DNA from: CAZFBR01 sp035353495 [NCBI: uncultured bacterium]
GTDB lineage: Bacteria > DAOPZR01
Direction of reading: 5' to 3'
Length of the DNA stretch: 53,686 nt
NCBI GenBank assembly: GCA_964517215.1
Contig: CAZFBR010000002.1
Location: 1-53,686 of the forward strand
Shown: positions 33,772 through 41,781 of the stretch, piece after piece
Numbering within the stretch: position 1 is the first letter of the stretch
Layout: each line of letters opens with the position of its first letter
Position numbers and translations under genes: made by a program
Notes under the pieces: model-generated
What the model was told of the DNA's origin: nothing
Database searches by the model: none
The model's input: the letters and a program-made list of their open reading frames with translations, nothing else

Positions 33772-34862
33772 ACGCGCACGACTGGTACCTGTCGATTATC
33801 AGCGGTGAACGGGGCGCGCCCGATGCTGTCCTGATGCGGGCGTTCCTGCAGCTGCTGTCGTGGCCGTTTGCGGGGCTGACCCGGTTGCGTTATCAGGCGT
33901 ACCGCTTGGGGCTGTTGCCGTCGCAGGCCGTGCCGGCAACCGTCATCAGCGTTGGCAACCTTGCCGCCGGCGGCACGGGCAAAACCCCGCTGGTGCTGCT
34001 GCTGGTCCGGGCCTTCCAGGAACGCGGGATCACAGTGGGGATTGCGGCGCGGGCCTGCGGCCCGGTGCCGGTAACGGGGCCGGTGCTGGTCAGCGACGGC
34101 CGGCGCGTGCGCCTGACGCCGCGTGAAGCGGGTGATGAGCCGTATCTGCTGGTGAAGGAATTGCCGGGCGTGGCGGTGGCGGTGGATCAGGTCAAGGCGC
34201 GCGCCGCCCAGTTGCTGTGCCGCGAGGTTGCCCCGGCGATCATTGTGGTTGATGACGGCATGCAGCATTTGCGCCTGCGGCGCTCCCTGGATGTGGTGCT
34301 GCTGGATGCGCGCCAGCCGTTTGGCAACGGTTTCGTACTGCCGCGCGGGCTGCTGCGCGAACCGCCGTCGGCATTGCGTCGTGCGGGGATCATTGTCCTG
34401 ACCCGGGCGCAGGGGGTGCCCGGGCTCGAGGAAGTGCGCCGGCAACTGGCGCAGGTGGCACCGGGGGTTCCGGTGTTCACCGCCGACCTGGCGATGAAAG
34501 GAATGCACAACTTTCGCACCGGGGAACAGCATCCGACCAGTTTTCTGGCCGGCAAGCGTGCCGTGATGCTGTCGGGGATCGGCAATCCCGCCGCCTTTGA
34601 GGCGACAGTCGAGGAGTGCTGCCCGTCATTCACGGTGCGCTACCGGCTTCCCGACCATCATGCCTATACCCCGCAGGACATGATCGTGCTGCGGCGCCTG
34701 TGTGCGGAGAACCAGATGGATTGCGTGGTCACCACCGCCAAGGATGCGGTGAAACTGGCGGATGTGCTGGATGTGCCGGTGCCCGTGCTGGTGCTGCAGG
34801 TGGCGCTGGCAATGCGCGAAGCCGACTTTGTCGATGCAGTGTTGCGGCGGGCGGGACGATGA
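33768..34862 (+). CDS. lpxK: Tetraacyldisaccharide 4'-kinase
   Basis: A 364-residue kinase that phosphorylates the 4' position of the lipid A disaccharide. An N-terminal amphipathic/membrane segment precedes the P-loop SVGNLAAGGTGKTP, then GDEPYLL, VVDDGMQHLRLRRSLDVVLLDA (with the conserved DDG/QH) and LPRGLLREP. GTG 33768 overlaps the waaA stop (GTGA) and has GGGAG 5 bases before it; a GTG at 33762 would add two residues. Its stop overlaps the next start by 4 bases. It lies after waaA, although the enzyme acts before Kdo addition. Confidence 0.92.
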   Translation: MNAHDWYLSIISGERGAPDAVLMRAFLQLLSWPFAGLTRLRYQAYRLGLLPSQAVPATVISVGNLAAGGTGKTPLVLLLVRAFQERGITVGIAARACGPVPVTGPVLVSDGRRVRLTPREAGDEPYLLVKELPGVAVAVDQVKARAAQLLCREVAPAIIVVDDGMQHLRLRRSLDVVLLDARQPFGNGFVLPRGLLREPPSALRRAGIIVLTRAQGVPGLEEVRRQLAQVAPGVPVFTADLAMKGMHNFRTGEQHPTSFLAGKRAVMLSGIGNPAAFEATVEECCPSFTVRYRLPDHHAYTPQDMIVLRRLCAENQMDCVVTTAKDAVKLADVLDVPVPVLVLQVALAMREADFVDAVLRRAGR

Positions 34863-35638
34863 CACGCGCGCCGCTCTCGGTGTTCCTGATAGCGCACAAT
34901 GAGGAACGGAATATTGCGCGCGCGCTGGCAAGTGTGGACTGGGCGGACGAGCGGCTGGTGGTTGATTCCGGCAGCACCGACCGTACCGTCGAGCTGGCGC
35001 GGCAGGCGGGGGCGCGGGTCGAACAGCGCGCATGGACCGGGAGTTTCGGCGAATACAAGGAAGCTGCCCTGCGCCGCTGCACGCACCGCTGGGTGCTGCT
35101 GCTCGACGCCGACGAGGAAGTGACGCCCCCGCAGCGCGCGTTCATCGAGGCGCTGCTGGCGGCCGACCCGGTCGACCGCGCGGTGGCCTTCCGCCGGAAG
35201 ACCTTTTTCGGCACCCAGTGGATCCGCGGCCTGGGCTGGTATCCCGATTACGTGGTGCGGCTTTTCCCGCAGGACAAGGGACGGTTTTCGCCCGACCGGG
35301 TGCATGAGCGGGTTATCGTCGACGTGCCGGTGGACTACCGCCCCGAGGCGTTCAACCACTACAGCTACCGCGATGAGGCGGATTTCCGCGCGCGCAGCGA
35401 GCGCTATGCGCAGCTCTGGGCGCAGACCGCGCGGGCGAAGGGGAAAAAGCCGGCGGCGTGGCCTGTGCTGCGCGGCTGGTTCACGTTCCTGCGCTGCTAT
35501 GTCCTGAAGTACGGGTTCATCGACGGCGCCAATGGCTTGTTGCTGGCAAAATTGTACGGCGAATATGCCCGGCGCAAGTATGAGTTGCTGCGATCGGGGA
35601 AAATTGCCGCGCCGCCGCCGGGCACATGCGCGGGATGA
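34859..35638 (+). CDS. Glycosyltransferase family 2, WaaE/KdtX-like LPS core transferase
   Basis: A 259-residue GT2 protein with GT-A fold. Motifs: LIAHNEERNIARALASV, VVDSGSTDRTVELA, and VLLLDADEEVTP with the D-x-D metal site. The C-terminal region (FFGTQWIRGLGWYPDYVVRLF, RVHERV, HYSYRD) is typical of the WaaE-type inner-core beta-1,4-glucosyltransferases; the exact sugar is unknown. The open frame extends upstream inside lpxK, but homology starts at MTRAPLSVFLIAHNE, so ATG 34859 is used. Confidence 0.88.
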   Translation: MTRAPLSVFLIAHNEERNIARALASVDWADERLVVDSGSTDRTVELARQAGARVEQRAWTGSFGEYKEAALRRCTHRWVLLLDADEEVTPPQRAFIEALLAADPVDRAVAFRRKTFFGTQWIRGLGWYPDYVVRLFPQDKGRFSPDRVHERVIVDVPVDYRPEAFNHYSYRDEADFRARSERYAQLWAQTARAKGKKPAAWPVLRGWFTFLRCYVLKYGFIDGANGLLLAKLYGEYARRKYELLRSGKIAAPPPGTCAG

Positions 35639-35648
35639 GCGTGCGCCG

Positions 35649-36656
35649 GTGACGGTGGTGGTGCGTGTGCCCAACTGGCTGGGCGATTGCGTCATGTCGC
35701 TGCCGGCGCTGCGCGCAATCAAACAGGCGCACGGTGATGAAGAAGTGATGGTCATTGCGCACGACAGTGTGGTGCCGCTCTACCGCTGCGTTTCGGAAAT
35801 CGACGACGTGCTCGGGTTCGCGTTTAAGACGGATGAAGGCAAGGCCGCCGCGCGCGCGGCTTTGCGCCAGCATCAGGATTCGCGCGGCTACCTGTTCGTC
35901 AATTCGTTTTCCGGGGCCTGGCAGTTCTGGCGTGCCGGCGTGCACGAACGGATCGGGTTCAATCGCGGCATCAACCGGTTGCTGCTGACGCGCGCGGTGG
36001 ACGACCGGTCGTTTGCCGGCCGGCATCAGGTGCATCGCTACCTCGGACTGGTCGAGGCGGCGACGGGCTTTCGCGGTGATCCCGGCGCGTTCCTGCTCAC
36101 CCCGCCGGCCGAAGCGATGCGGAAGGCGGACAAACTGCTGGGCGGCACGCCGGCGGCGGGTCGCGGCTATTTCGTCGTACATCCCGGCGCGCAGTATGGT
36201 CCGGCCAAGCGCTGGCCGGCAACGAAATTCAGGGACGCGGCGGCGGCGGTTGCCGCCGCGACGGGGCTGGTGCCGGCAATTGTGGCCGGCCCGCGCGACG
36301 AGGGCGCCGCTGCCTGTCCGGACGGCGGGGTCGATTTGAGTGGTAAAACGCCGCTGCCGGTCCTGCTTGCGCTTTTTGCCCGCGCTGCGTTTGCCCTGGT
36401 CAACGACTCCGGCCCGATGCATCTCGCGGCGGCGTCAGGGACGAAGGTTATCGCGCTCTTTCTCTCCACCGACCCGGGCGCAACCGCCCCGCTGGGTGAG
36501 GGGCATCAGCTGCTGACGGCTGATGTGTCCTGCCGGCCCTGCCTCAAGCGCACCTGCCCGCGCAAGCATTATCAGTGTGCCGAAGCACTGACGAAAGAAA
36601 CCGTGGTGGCAGCAGCACAGCGACTGCTTGCGAGTGGGGTCACTGTTCAACAATGA
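35649..36656 (+). CDS. waaF: ADP-heptose:LPS heptosyltransferase (WaaF-like, GT9)
   Basis: A 335-residue GT9 protein with GT-B fold. The N-terminus VVVRVPNWLGDCVMSLPALRAI matches WaaF-type heptosyltransferases. The C-terminal half has VHPGAQYGPAKRWPATKF, DLSGKTPLPVLLALF, ALVNDSGPMHLAAASGTKVIALF and a Cys cluster (CRPCLKRTCPRKHYQC). It adds heptose to the inner core from ADP-heptose. The open frame runs upstream to 35532 through the end of the GT2 gene; GTG 35649 is the best start by homology, 10 bases after the GT2 stop. Confidence 0.87.
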   Translation: MTVVVRVPNWLGDCVMSLPALRAIKQAHGDEEVMVIAHDSVVPLYRCVSEIDDVLGFAFKTDEGKAAARAALRQHQDSRGYLFVNSFSGAWQFWRAGVHERIGFNRGINRLLLTRAVDDRSFAGRHQVHRYLGLVEAATGFRGDPGAFLLTPPAEAMRKADKLLGGTPAAGRGYFVVHPGAQYGPAKRWPATKFRDAAAAVAAATGLVPAIVAGPRDEGAAACPDGGVDLSGKTPLPVLLALFARAAFALVNDSGPMHLAAASGTKVIALFLSTDPGATAPLGEGHQLLTADVSCRPCLKRTCPRKHYQCAEALTKETVVAAAQRLLASGVTVQQ

Positions 36657-36666
36657 GAACCTGAGC

Positions 36667-37623
36667 ATGACGTTGAGTGAAACTGTGGCGCGGTGGCAGT
36701 ATCAGGCACAGAAGATTCTCCATCCGCTCTCGGCCATTGCCCTTGAGATAACCACGCGGTGTAACCTCGCCTGCCGGCATTGCTGCATACGCCGGTTGCG
36801 TCCGGATGTGGAATTGCCGTATGCCGCAATCGAAGACATGCTCGCGACGTTGCCGCACCACGGCTGGCGCAAGCCGTTCATCTCGGTGACCGGAGGGGAA
36901 CCGTTCTGCCACAGCCGGTTTGGTGACATTATCGAACTGCTCGAACGCAGCGGGTGTGCGTATTCGCTGTGCAGCAATGGTACCGGCATTGATGCCGGCT
37001 GGGTGGAACGTTTATCCTCGTGTCGCCGCCTGCGCGCGCTGGGTATCAGCATCGACGGTGATGCCGGGACGCATGAGTGGCTGCGCGGTGTGCAGACGTA
37101 CGGACCGGCAGTACGGGCGTTGACGCAGTTGGCGGAGCGGTCGGGAAAACGGCTAACCGTCAAGACGGTGCTGCATCGAGAAAATCTCGACACCATGGAT
37201 TCTGTGTGGCAACTGGTACGGCGATTACGCATCAGCATTTGGCATGTACTGCCGCTGATGGCCGGGAATGAAGCGGTGCTGCAGTCATTGGCCCTGTCGG
37301 CGCAACAACAGGGTAGTATTCGTGCCCGCCTGATATCCTATGCCACTGCCGGCGGCACGCAAGTGCTGTTCGGCGAATTGGGTGACGTACGCCGTCAGCG
37401 GCAGCGGGTGCGCTGCCGGCAGGGGATCACAGCATGCACCGTAACTGCGACTGGCGAGGTCATGGCGTGTCCGCACGCGCCGCCGGTGGCGCAGATTTCT
37501 GCCGGAGTGCTTACCGCTGGCGGACTTGCCGCGGCATGGAAGAGCGGTTTTTCTGCGTGCCGGCAGCCGGATTGGCAGGCCTGCGCACATCACGAGCGGG
37601 AATTGCTGATGGAGAATGCCTGA
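36667..37623 (+). CDS. Radical SAM protein with SPASM/Twitch-type C-terminal cysteines
   Basis: A 318-residue protein. Residues near 35-42 hold the radical SAM site C-N-L-A-C-R-H-C (C-x3-C-x2-C), followed by SVTGGEPFCHSRF (the GGEP motif) and LGISIDGDAGTHEWLRG. Near the C-terminus RCRQGITACTVTATGEVMACP and CRQPDWQAC supply five or more cysteines for an auxiliary cluster of SPASM/Twitch type. Such enzymes often modify peptides or tether small substrates. No precursor peptide was found nearby. It follows waaF by 10 bases and abuts a small membrane gene (TGATG). Base composition is somewhat more AT-rich than in the LPS genes, so it may be an insertion in the LPS block. Confidence 0.85.
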   Translation: MTLSETVARWQYQAQKILHPLSAIALEITTRCNLACRHCCIRRLRPDVELPYAAIEDMLATLPHHGWRKPFISVTGGEPFCHSRFGDIIELLERSGCAYSLCSNGTGIDAGWVERLSSCRRLRALGISIDGDAGTHEWLRGVQTYGPAVRALTQLAERSGKRLTVKTVLHRENLDTMDSVWQLVRRLRISIWHVLPLMAGNEAVLQSLALSAQQQGSIRARLISYATAGGTQVLFGELGDVRRQRQRVRCRQGITACTVTATGEVMACPHAPPVAQISAGVLTAGGLAAAWKSGFSACRQPDWQACAHHERELLMENA

Positions 37624-37994
37624 TGAGAGAAAAAATGCTTTGTGCCGGCGCTTATGCATTGATTGGAGCGGCATTATTCGCCTACGCGGCAGTTGTGCGA
37701 TGGTTTGTTGCGATGTGCAGCGATGTGGGTCTGGGTCTTGCCCTGCCTGCGAGAATATGTGTTGGCGTAAGCGATGTGCTGACCGGCTACGGTTTGGCGT
37801 ATGTTCCCCTTGCTGTTGCCGGCTGGATACTGCTGTCGCTTCGCTTGCCGACACCAGCATTGCTGCAATGGATTATCTCCAGAACATCGAAAATGCTGCT
37901 GTATGGATTTGCTGCCGGTATTCTGGCAATGACCGCATGCATCGCAGCATTCGTACACTCGGCGTATGACCTGCCAACGGCTGTCGGACGGTGA
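37623..37994 (+). CDS. Small membrane protein coupled to the radical SAM gene, function unknown
   Basis: A 123-residue protein with three clear hydrophobic segments (about 9-30, 52-72, 92-115) and a loop containing CSDVGLGLALPARICVGVSDV. ATG 37623 overlaps the radical SAM stop by one base, so translation is likely coupled. The earlier start at 37434 overlaps the radical SAM gene and is rejected. No family is recognised. It may be the partner or membrane anchor for the radical SAM protein. Confidence 0.65.
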   Translation: MREKMLCAGAYALIGAALFAYAAVVRWFVAMCSDVGLGLALPARICVGVSDVLTGYGLAYVPLAVAGWILLSLRLPTPALLQWIISRTSKMLLYGFAAGILAMTACIAAFVHSAYDLPTAVGR

Positions 37995-38004
37995 TGGGAA
38001 ACGA

Positions 38005-38547
38005 ATGTCATTTCCGGCGCATTCCCGGATTGCGTGTGGAAAACTGGCTGCCGTGAACCCGGCGCTGGCGGTGGTGGCCGTGTGTGCCGCGCTGCTGCTG
38101 GCGGTAGTTGCGGCAGCGCGGCGGGGATGGCTGACGCGGCGGCGGGCGGCGGCGGGAGTGCTGCTGCATGGCGCCGTCATGGCGACGATCGTTGCCGCGG
38201 CGTATGCGGGAACGCTGCCTGACTGGTTCCGCGGGCGCGGCATTGCCCACTACGATACGTTCATGCATTTCTATCTTGTCGGGCTGCTGACCTTTTTCCT
38301 CGAAACGGCGCTGGCCCTGCCGCCGCTGCGGATCGGGCGGGCCCGCCTGCCGGTGGCGGCGCTGGTTTGTTGTGCTGCCGCGCTGGCGGATGAACTGCTG
38401 GTGCAGCCGCATTGTGCCGCCCGCGGCGTGAGCCTGCATGATGCCCTGGGCAATTGTGCCGGCGCGCTGCTGCTGGGCTGGCTGGCCATGCGGCAGCAAT
38501 TGCGCCCGGTCGCGTCGTGCGCTATGATATCGGGTGATGCAGCATAG
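38005..38547 (+). CDS. VanZ-like membrane protein
   Basis: A 180-residue protein with four hydrophobic segments. The pattern HYDTFMHFYLVGLLTFFLE, then ADELLVQPHCAARGVSLHDALGNCAGALLLGWLA (Asp/Glu in a helix, Arg, Asp, Asn, Gly), is that of VanZ-family proteins (DK-x-x-H ... E-x-x-Q ... R ... D-x-x-x-N-x-x-G). VanZ itself gives low-level teicoplanin resistance; most family members are uncharacterised. The start is uncertain between ATG 38005 and GTG 38052, which immediately precedes the first hydrophobic segment. Confidence 0.65.
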   Translation: MSFPAHSRIACGKLAAVNPALAVVAVCAALLLAVVAAARRGWLTRRRAAAGVLLHGAVMATIVAAAYAGTLPDWFRGRGIAHYDTFMHFYLVGLLTFFLETALALPPLRIGRARLPVAALVCCAAALADELLVQPHCAARGVSLHDALGNCAGALLLGWLAMRQQLRPVASCAMISGDAA

Positions 38548-38583
38548 CCATGGCCGGCGCAGGCGCCGGCGACGGAAGCGGAC

Positions 38584-40104
38584 ATGACGGAACTGATGCT
38601 CAAGCTGCTGGCGACGGGGGTACTGCTCGCCGGCAATGCCTTCTTTGTGCTCGCGGAGTTCGCGCTGATTACCGTGCGCCCGACGCGCGTGGCGGAATTG
38701 GTGGCGGCCGGCGGCCGGCGGGCCAAGCTGGTGCAGCGTGCCATCGAGCGCATGGACCAGTATCTGGCGGCGGTGCAGCTTGGCATCACCATGACCTCGC
38801 TCGGCATCGGCTGGCTGGGCGAGCCGGCGGTGGCGCATATTATCCATCGTGTCCTGCCGCCGCTGCCGGCGCTGGCGTCGGCGACACTGTCGTATTCGCT
38901 GTCGTTTGCCACGGCATTTATCCTGATCACCGGGCTGCATATTCTTCTGGGTGAGCAGCTGCCCAAACTGGTGGCCATCCGCCGTTCCGAACGGACGATA
39001 TTCTGGATCATCGCACCGCTGACGGCGGTCTATTGGCTGTCCTACTATCCCTTGTCAGTGCTCAACTGGCTCACCCATGTGCTGCTGCGCCTGCTGCGGG
39101 TGGGCGAGGCGGCGGATGAACTGCAGCCGCATTCGTGTGATGAATTGCGCATGCTGCTCGGGCAGAGCCAGGAGGCGGGGCAGTTTTCACTCGATCAGTA
39201 TGTCATGCTGTCGAACCTGTTTGATTTCGGACAGGGGCGGGTGCGTGAGGTGATGGTGACGCGCGAACATGTGGCGTGGCTGGCGCTTGACCGGCCATGG
39301 CCGGAGAATCTGGAGGTGATCCGTTCGCGCAAGTTTTCCAAGTATCTGCTCTGCGACCCGGACCCTGACCACCCGGTGGGCTATGTGCAGTTGCGCGATC
39401 TGGTGCTGCGCCCGACGTTGGCCGCGGCCCCGGATCTGCGGGTGCTGGCCCGTCCGCTGCTCTGGTTTGCGGCGGAGGATACGCTGGAACAGTGCCTACG
39501 CACGCTGCAGGAAAGCACGCACAGTTTTGCCGGCGTGCGCGGTGCGGACGGCGCGCTGGCGGGGATTGTCACCATCGAAGACCTGGTCGAGGAAATTGTC
39601 GGGGAGATCCGCGATGAATACGAGCGGCGGCCGGGTGCGGCGCTGGCGGATGCGCTGCTGGCCGGGGCGGCGCGATTTGATTTGCGGGCGGACACGCGTG
39701 ATGCGGCGCTCACGGAACTGCTGGATGCCCTGCCGGTCGTTCTGCCGGGGTTCAATCGCGACGAGGTCTGGCGGCAGTTGCGGGCGCGGGAACGGGCGTT
39801 CAGTTCGGCGATCGGTCACGTGGCGGCATTGCCGCATGCCCGACTGGAGAATCTGAACCGGCCGGTGCTGGTGTTTGGGCGCAGCCGGGCGGGGATCGCC
39901 TTCAATGCGCCTGACGGTCAGCCGGTCCGGTTGCTGTTTCTCATGTTGACGCCATTAGCGCAGCCGGCGGCGCATTTGCGTCTGCAGGCGCAGGTGGCGC
40001 GCCTGCTGGCACATGAGCAGTTGCATGCCCGGCTGCTGGAAGTGGAAAATCGGGATGAGCTGATGGCGATCGTGCGCAGTTTCGTCAACAAGGTGCCGGA
40101 ATGA
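38584..40104 (+). CDS. CNNM/CBS-pair membrane protein fused to a PTS EIIA type-2-like domain
   Basis: A 506-residue protein. Residues 1-190 form the DUF21/CNNM membrane domain (NAFFVLAEFALITVRPTRVAEL, GITMTSLGIGWLGEP, LGEQLPKLVAI), found in Mg2+/Co2+ efflux-type proteins. About 205-335 is a CBS pair ending GIVTIEDLVEEIVGEIRDEYE. Instead of the usual CorC_HlyC domain, residues about 360-500 resemble the phosphotransferase EIIA type-2 fold: SSAIGHVAALPHARLE with His418 at the phospho-acceptor position, GIAFNAPDGQPVRLLFLMLTP, and AHLRLQAQVARLLAHEQLHARLLE. This could couple transport to PTS phosphorylation; no PTS genes are in the window. Overlaps the next gene by 4 bases. Confidence 0.85.
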   Translation: MTELMLKLLATGVLLAGNAFFVLAEFALITVRPTRVAELVAAGGRRAKLVQRAIERMDQYLAAVQLGITMTSLGIGWLGEPAVAHIIHRVLPPLPALASATLSYSLSFATAFILITGLHILLGEQLPKLVAIRRSERTIFWIIAPLTAVYWLSYYPLSVLNWLTHVLLRLLRVGEAADELQPHSCDELRMLLGQSQEAGQFSLDQYVMLSNLFDFGQGRVREVMVTREHVAWLALDRPWPENLEVIRSRKFSKYLLCDPDPDHPVGYVQLRDLVLRPTLAAAPDLRVLARPLLWFAAEDTLEQCLRTLQESTHSFAGVRGADGALAGIVTIEDLVEEIVGEIRDEYERRPGAALADALLAGAARFDLRADTRDAALTELLDALPVVLPGFNRDEVWRQLRARERAFSSAIGHVAALPHARLENLNRPVLVFGRSRAGIAFNAPDGQPVRLLFLMLTPLAQPAAHLRLQAQVARLLAHEQLHARLLEVENRDELMAIVRSFVNKVPE

Positions 40105-41171
40105 TCAGGCGAACGGGTGGCGGGGATTGCCGGGAGGGGACAACGCCGCGACGGGTGCTGATCGTGGCACTCAAGCACATCGGTGATGTTATTGTCGCTA
40201 CTCCGGCGCTGCTGGCTCTCAAGGAATTCTGGCCACAAGCTGAGCTCGAATTGCTGGTCGGCAGGGGGATGGGGGAATTGGTGCGCGAGTTGCCGCAGGT
40301 GACCAAACTTCAGGAAATTGACCGTGCGGCACAGCGTGGGCGGCCGCTGGCGGAACTGGCGCTGGTGCGGAGCTTGCGGGCGCGTTGCTATGATGTCGCC
40401 ATCGATCTGACGGGTGGCGAACGCAGCGCTTGGTATGTTTTTTTGTCCGGCGCACCCATGCGGGTGGGGGTTGCGGACCGGAACGGGTTCCCGGGGCGCA
40501 GATTGCTGTTCCAGCACACGACTCCATGGGGCGCGGGACATTACGCGCAGAACATGCGCGATATCCTTGTCCCGCTGGGCATTGTCGGGCAGGCGGGACC
40601 GCTGAAGATCGCCATTCCTGCCGGGGCCCAAGCGGCTGCGGAACGGATGCTGACCGGGATCGATCGCCCGCGTGCAGTGGTGCACCCGGTGTCACGCTGG
40701 ATGTTCAAAAGCTGGCCAGCCGCGACCTGTGCCGCCACCATCAGAACATTGATCGACGATGGGGTGCAGGTAATTTTGAGTTCAGGACCGGCCACTGTTG
40801 AATTAGCCCATAATCAAGCGATTATGGATGCGTTGCCGGCAGAATATACTGAGAAGGTTCATGATCTCAGTGGAAAAACAACCTTGCCTGAATTGGCGGC
40901 GATAATTGCACAAAGTGATATATTTATCGGAGTTGACAGTGCACCAATGCACATTGCCGCAGCGGTTGGTACAAAAACAGCAGTGCTGTTCGGGCCAAGT
41001 GGTGAGCATAATTGGGGGCCATGGCAGGTTGAACATCGAGTGGTCGCAGCACCACGAGCTTGCCGGCCATGCGGGCATGACGGGTGCAATGGGAGCAAAC
41101 GCAGCCGATGCCTTGAAGAAATCACCGTGGCGCAAGTGATGGCTGCGGTGCGTGAATTGCTGCAACCCTGA
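40101..41171 (+). CDS. waaQ: LPS heptosyltransferase III-type GT9 protein (WaaQ-like)
   Basis: A 356-residue GT9 protein. Signatures: VLIVALKHIGDVIVATPALLAL, VVHPVSRWMFKSWPA, HDLSGKTTLPELAAIIAQSD, FIGVDSAPMHIAAAVGTKTAVLFGPSG, and the cysteine motif CRPCGHDGCNGSKRSRCLEE, which is characteristic of WaaQ/RfaQ-type heptosyltransferases. ATG 40101 overlaps the upstream stop; the first 16 residues are Arg/Gly-rich and the conserved part begins at RRVLIV. The last third, from about 40770, is clearly lower in GC and uses codons rare in the first part (ATA, CGA, GGA, CCA, ACA), suggesting a mosaic gene. Confidence 0.87.
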   Translation: MIRRTGGGDCREGTTPRRVLIVALKHIGDVIVATPALLALKEFWPQAELELLVGRGMGELVRELPQVTKLQEIDRAAQRGRPLAELALVRSLRARCYDVAIDLTGGERSAWYVFLSGAPMRVGVADRNGFPGRRLLFQHTTPWGAGHYAQNMRDILVPLGIVGQAGPLKIAIPAGAQAAAERMLTGIDRPRAVVHPVSRWMFKSWPAATCAATIRTLIDDGVQVILSSGPATVELAHNQAIMDALPAEYTEKVHDLSGKTTLPELAAIIAQSDIFIGVDSAPMHIAAAVGTKTAVLFGPSGEHNWGPWQVEHRVVAAPRACRPCGHDGCNGSKRSRCLEEITVAQVMAAVRELLQP

Positions 41172-41233
41172 GCTACTGGCAGTCAATAACATTCCGCATC
41201 ATTCCGAATTCCCACCCAATACTATACCCCGGT

Positions 41234-41261
41234 TCAAGTGTATCCTGAATTCCGCCGATAG
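41234..41261 (+). promoter_or_regulatory. Sigma-28 (FliA)-like promoter for flgN-flgK-flgL
   Basis: TCAAGTGT (41234-41241) and GCCGATAG (41254-41261) match the sigma-28 pattern TAAAGTTT / GCCGATAA at 6 of 8 and 7 of 8, with a 12-base spacer (usual 11). It lies 30 bases before flgN. No other gene-free feature was seen in the 120 bases after waaQ. Confidence 0.65.
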
Positions 41262-41291
41262 GAAGGGTACGTACAGCGGCAGAGGTGGCGG

Positions 41292-41780
41292 ATGAAGGTG
41301 ATGCTGGAAAAACTCGAGAGCATCGTCGCGGCGGAGATAACGGTATATCGCGCGCTGCTTGAACTGGCCCGGCGCAAAGGTGCGGCGGTCATTGCCAAGC
41401 GGATGCTGGAAGTGCACGAAGTGCAGGAAGCCGAAGGCAAACTGATCGAGCAGATCTCCCAACTCGAACCGCAGCGGCAATTCGCCGTGCGCAAACTGTG
41501 TCGTGACTGCGGTCTGGACGCTGCGCAGGGCCATGTCAGTATGCTGGTGGCGCAACTGGGTGCGGTGGCGGAACCGCTGCAGCAGCAGGCGAACGAACTG
41601 CGGGCGCTGCTGGATGACCTGAAGGCGGTCAATGCCGCCAATGCCCAGCACATCCGCGAGAACATCGAATGCCTGCAGGGCGCCATCGATGCCATCCGGC
41701 TGAATTGTGCCGCGCAGGAAAACTACGATGCCAGCGGCGACCGGCGCAGCCGGGCGCTGATGATTGACGGGAAGGTGTAG
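41292..41780 (+). CDS. flgN: FlgN-family flagellar export chaperone
   Basis: A 162-residue, mostly helical, Glu/Gln/Leu-rich protein, as expected for FlgN, the cytoplasmic chaperone that delivers the hook-associated proteins FlgK and FlgL to the export apparatus. Sequence identity in this family is low; the assignment rests on size, helical character (VHEVQEAEGKLIEQISQLE), and position directly before flgK (1-base gap). The start ATG follows AGAGGTGGCG. First gene after the sigma-28-like promoter. Confidence 0.8.
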   Translation: MKVMLEKLESIVAAEITVYRALLELARRKGAAVIAKRMLEVHEVQEAEGKLIEQISQLEPQRQFAVRKLCRDCGLDAAQGHVSMLVAQLGAVAEPLQQQANELRALLDDLKAVNAANAQHIRENIECLQGAIDAIRLNCAAQENYDASGDRRSRALMIDGKV

Positions 41781-41781
41781 C

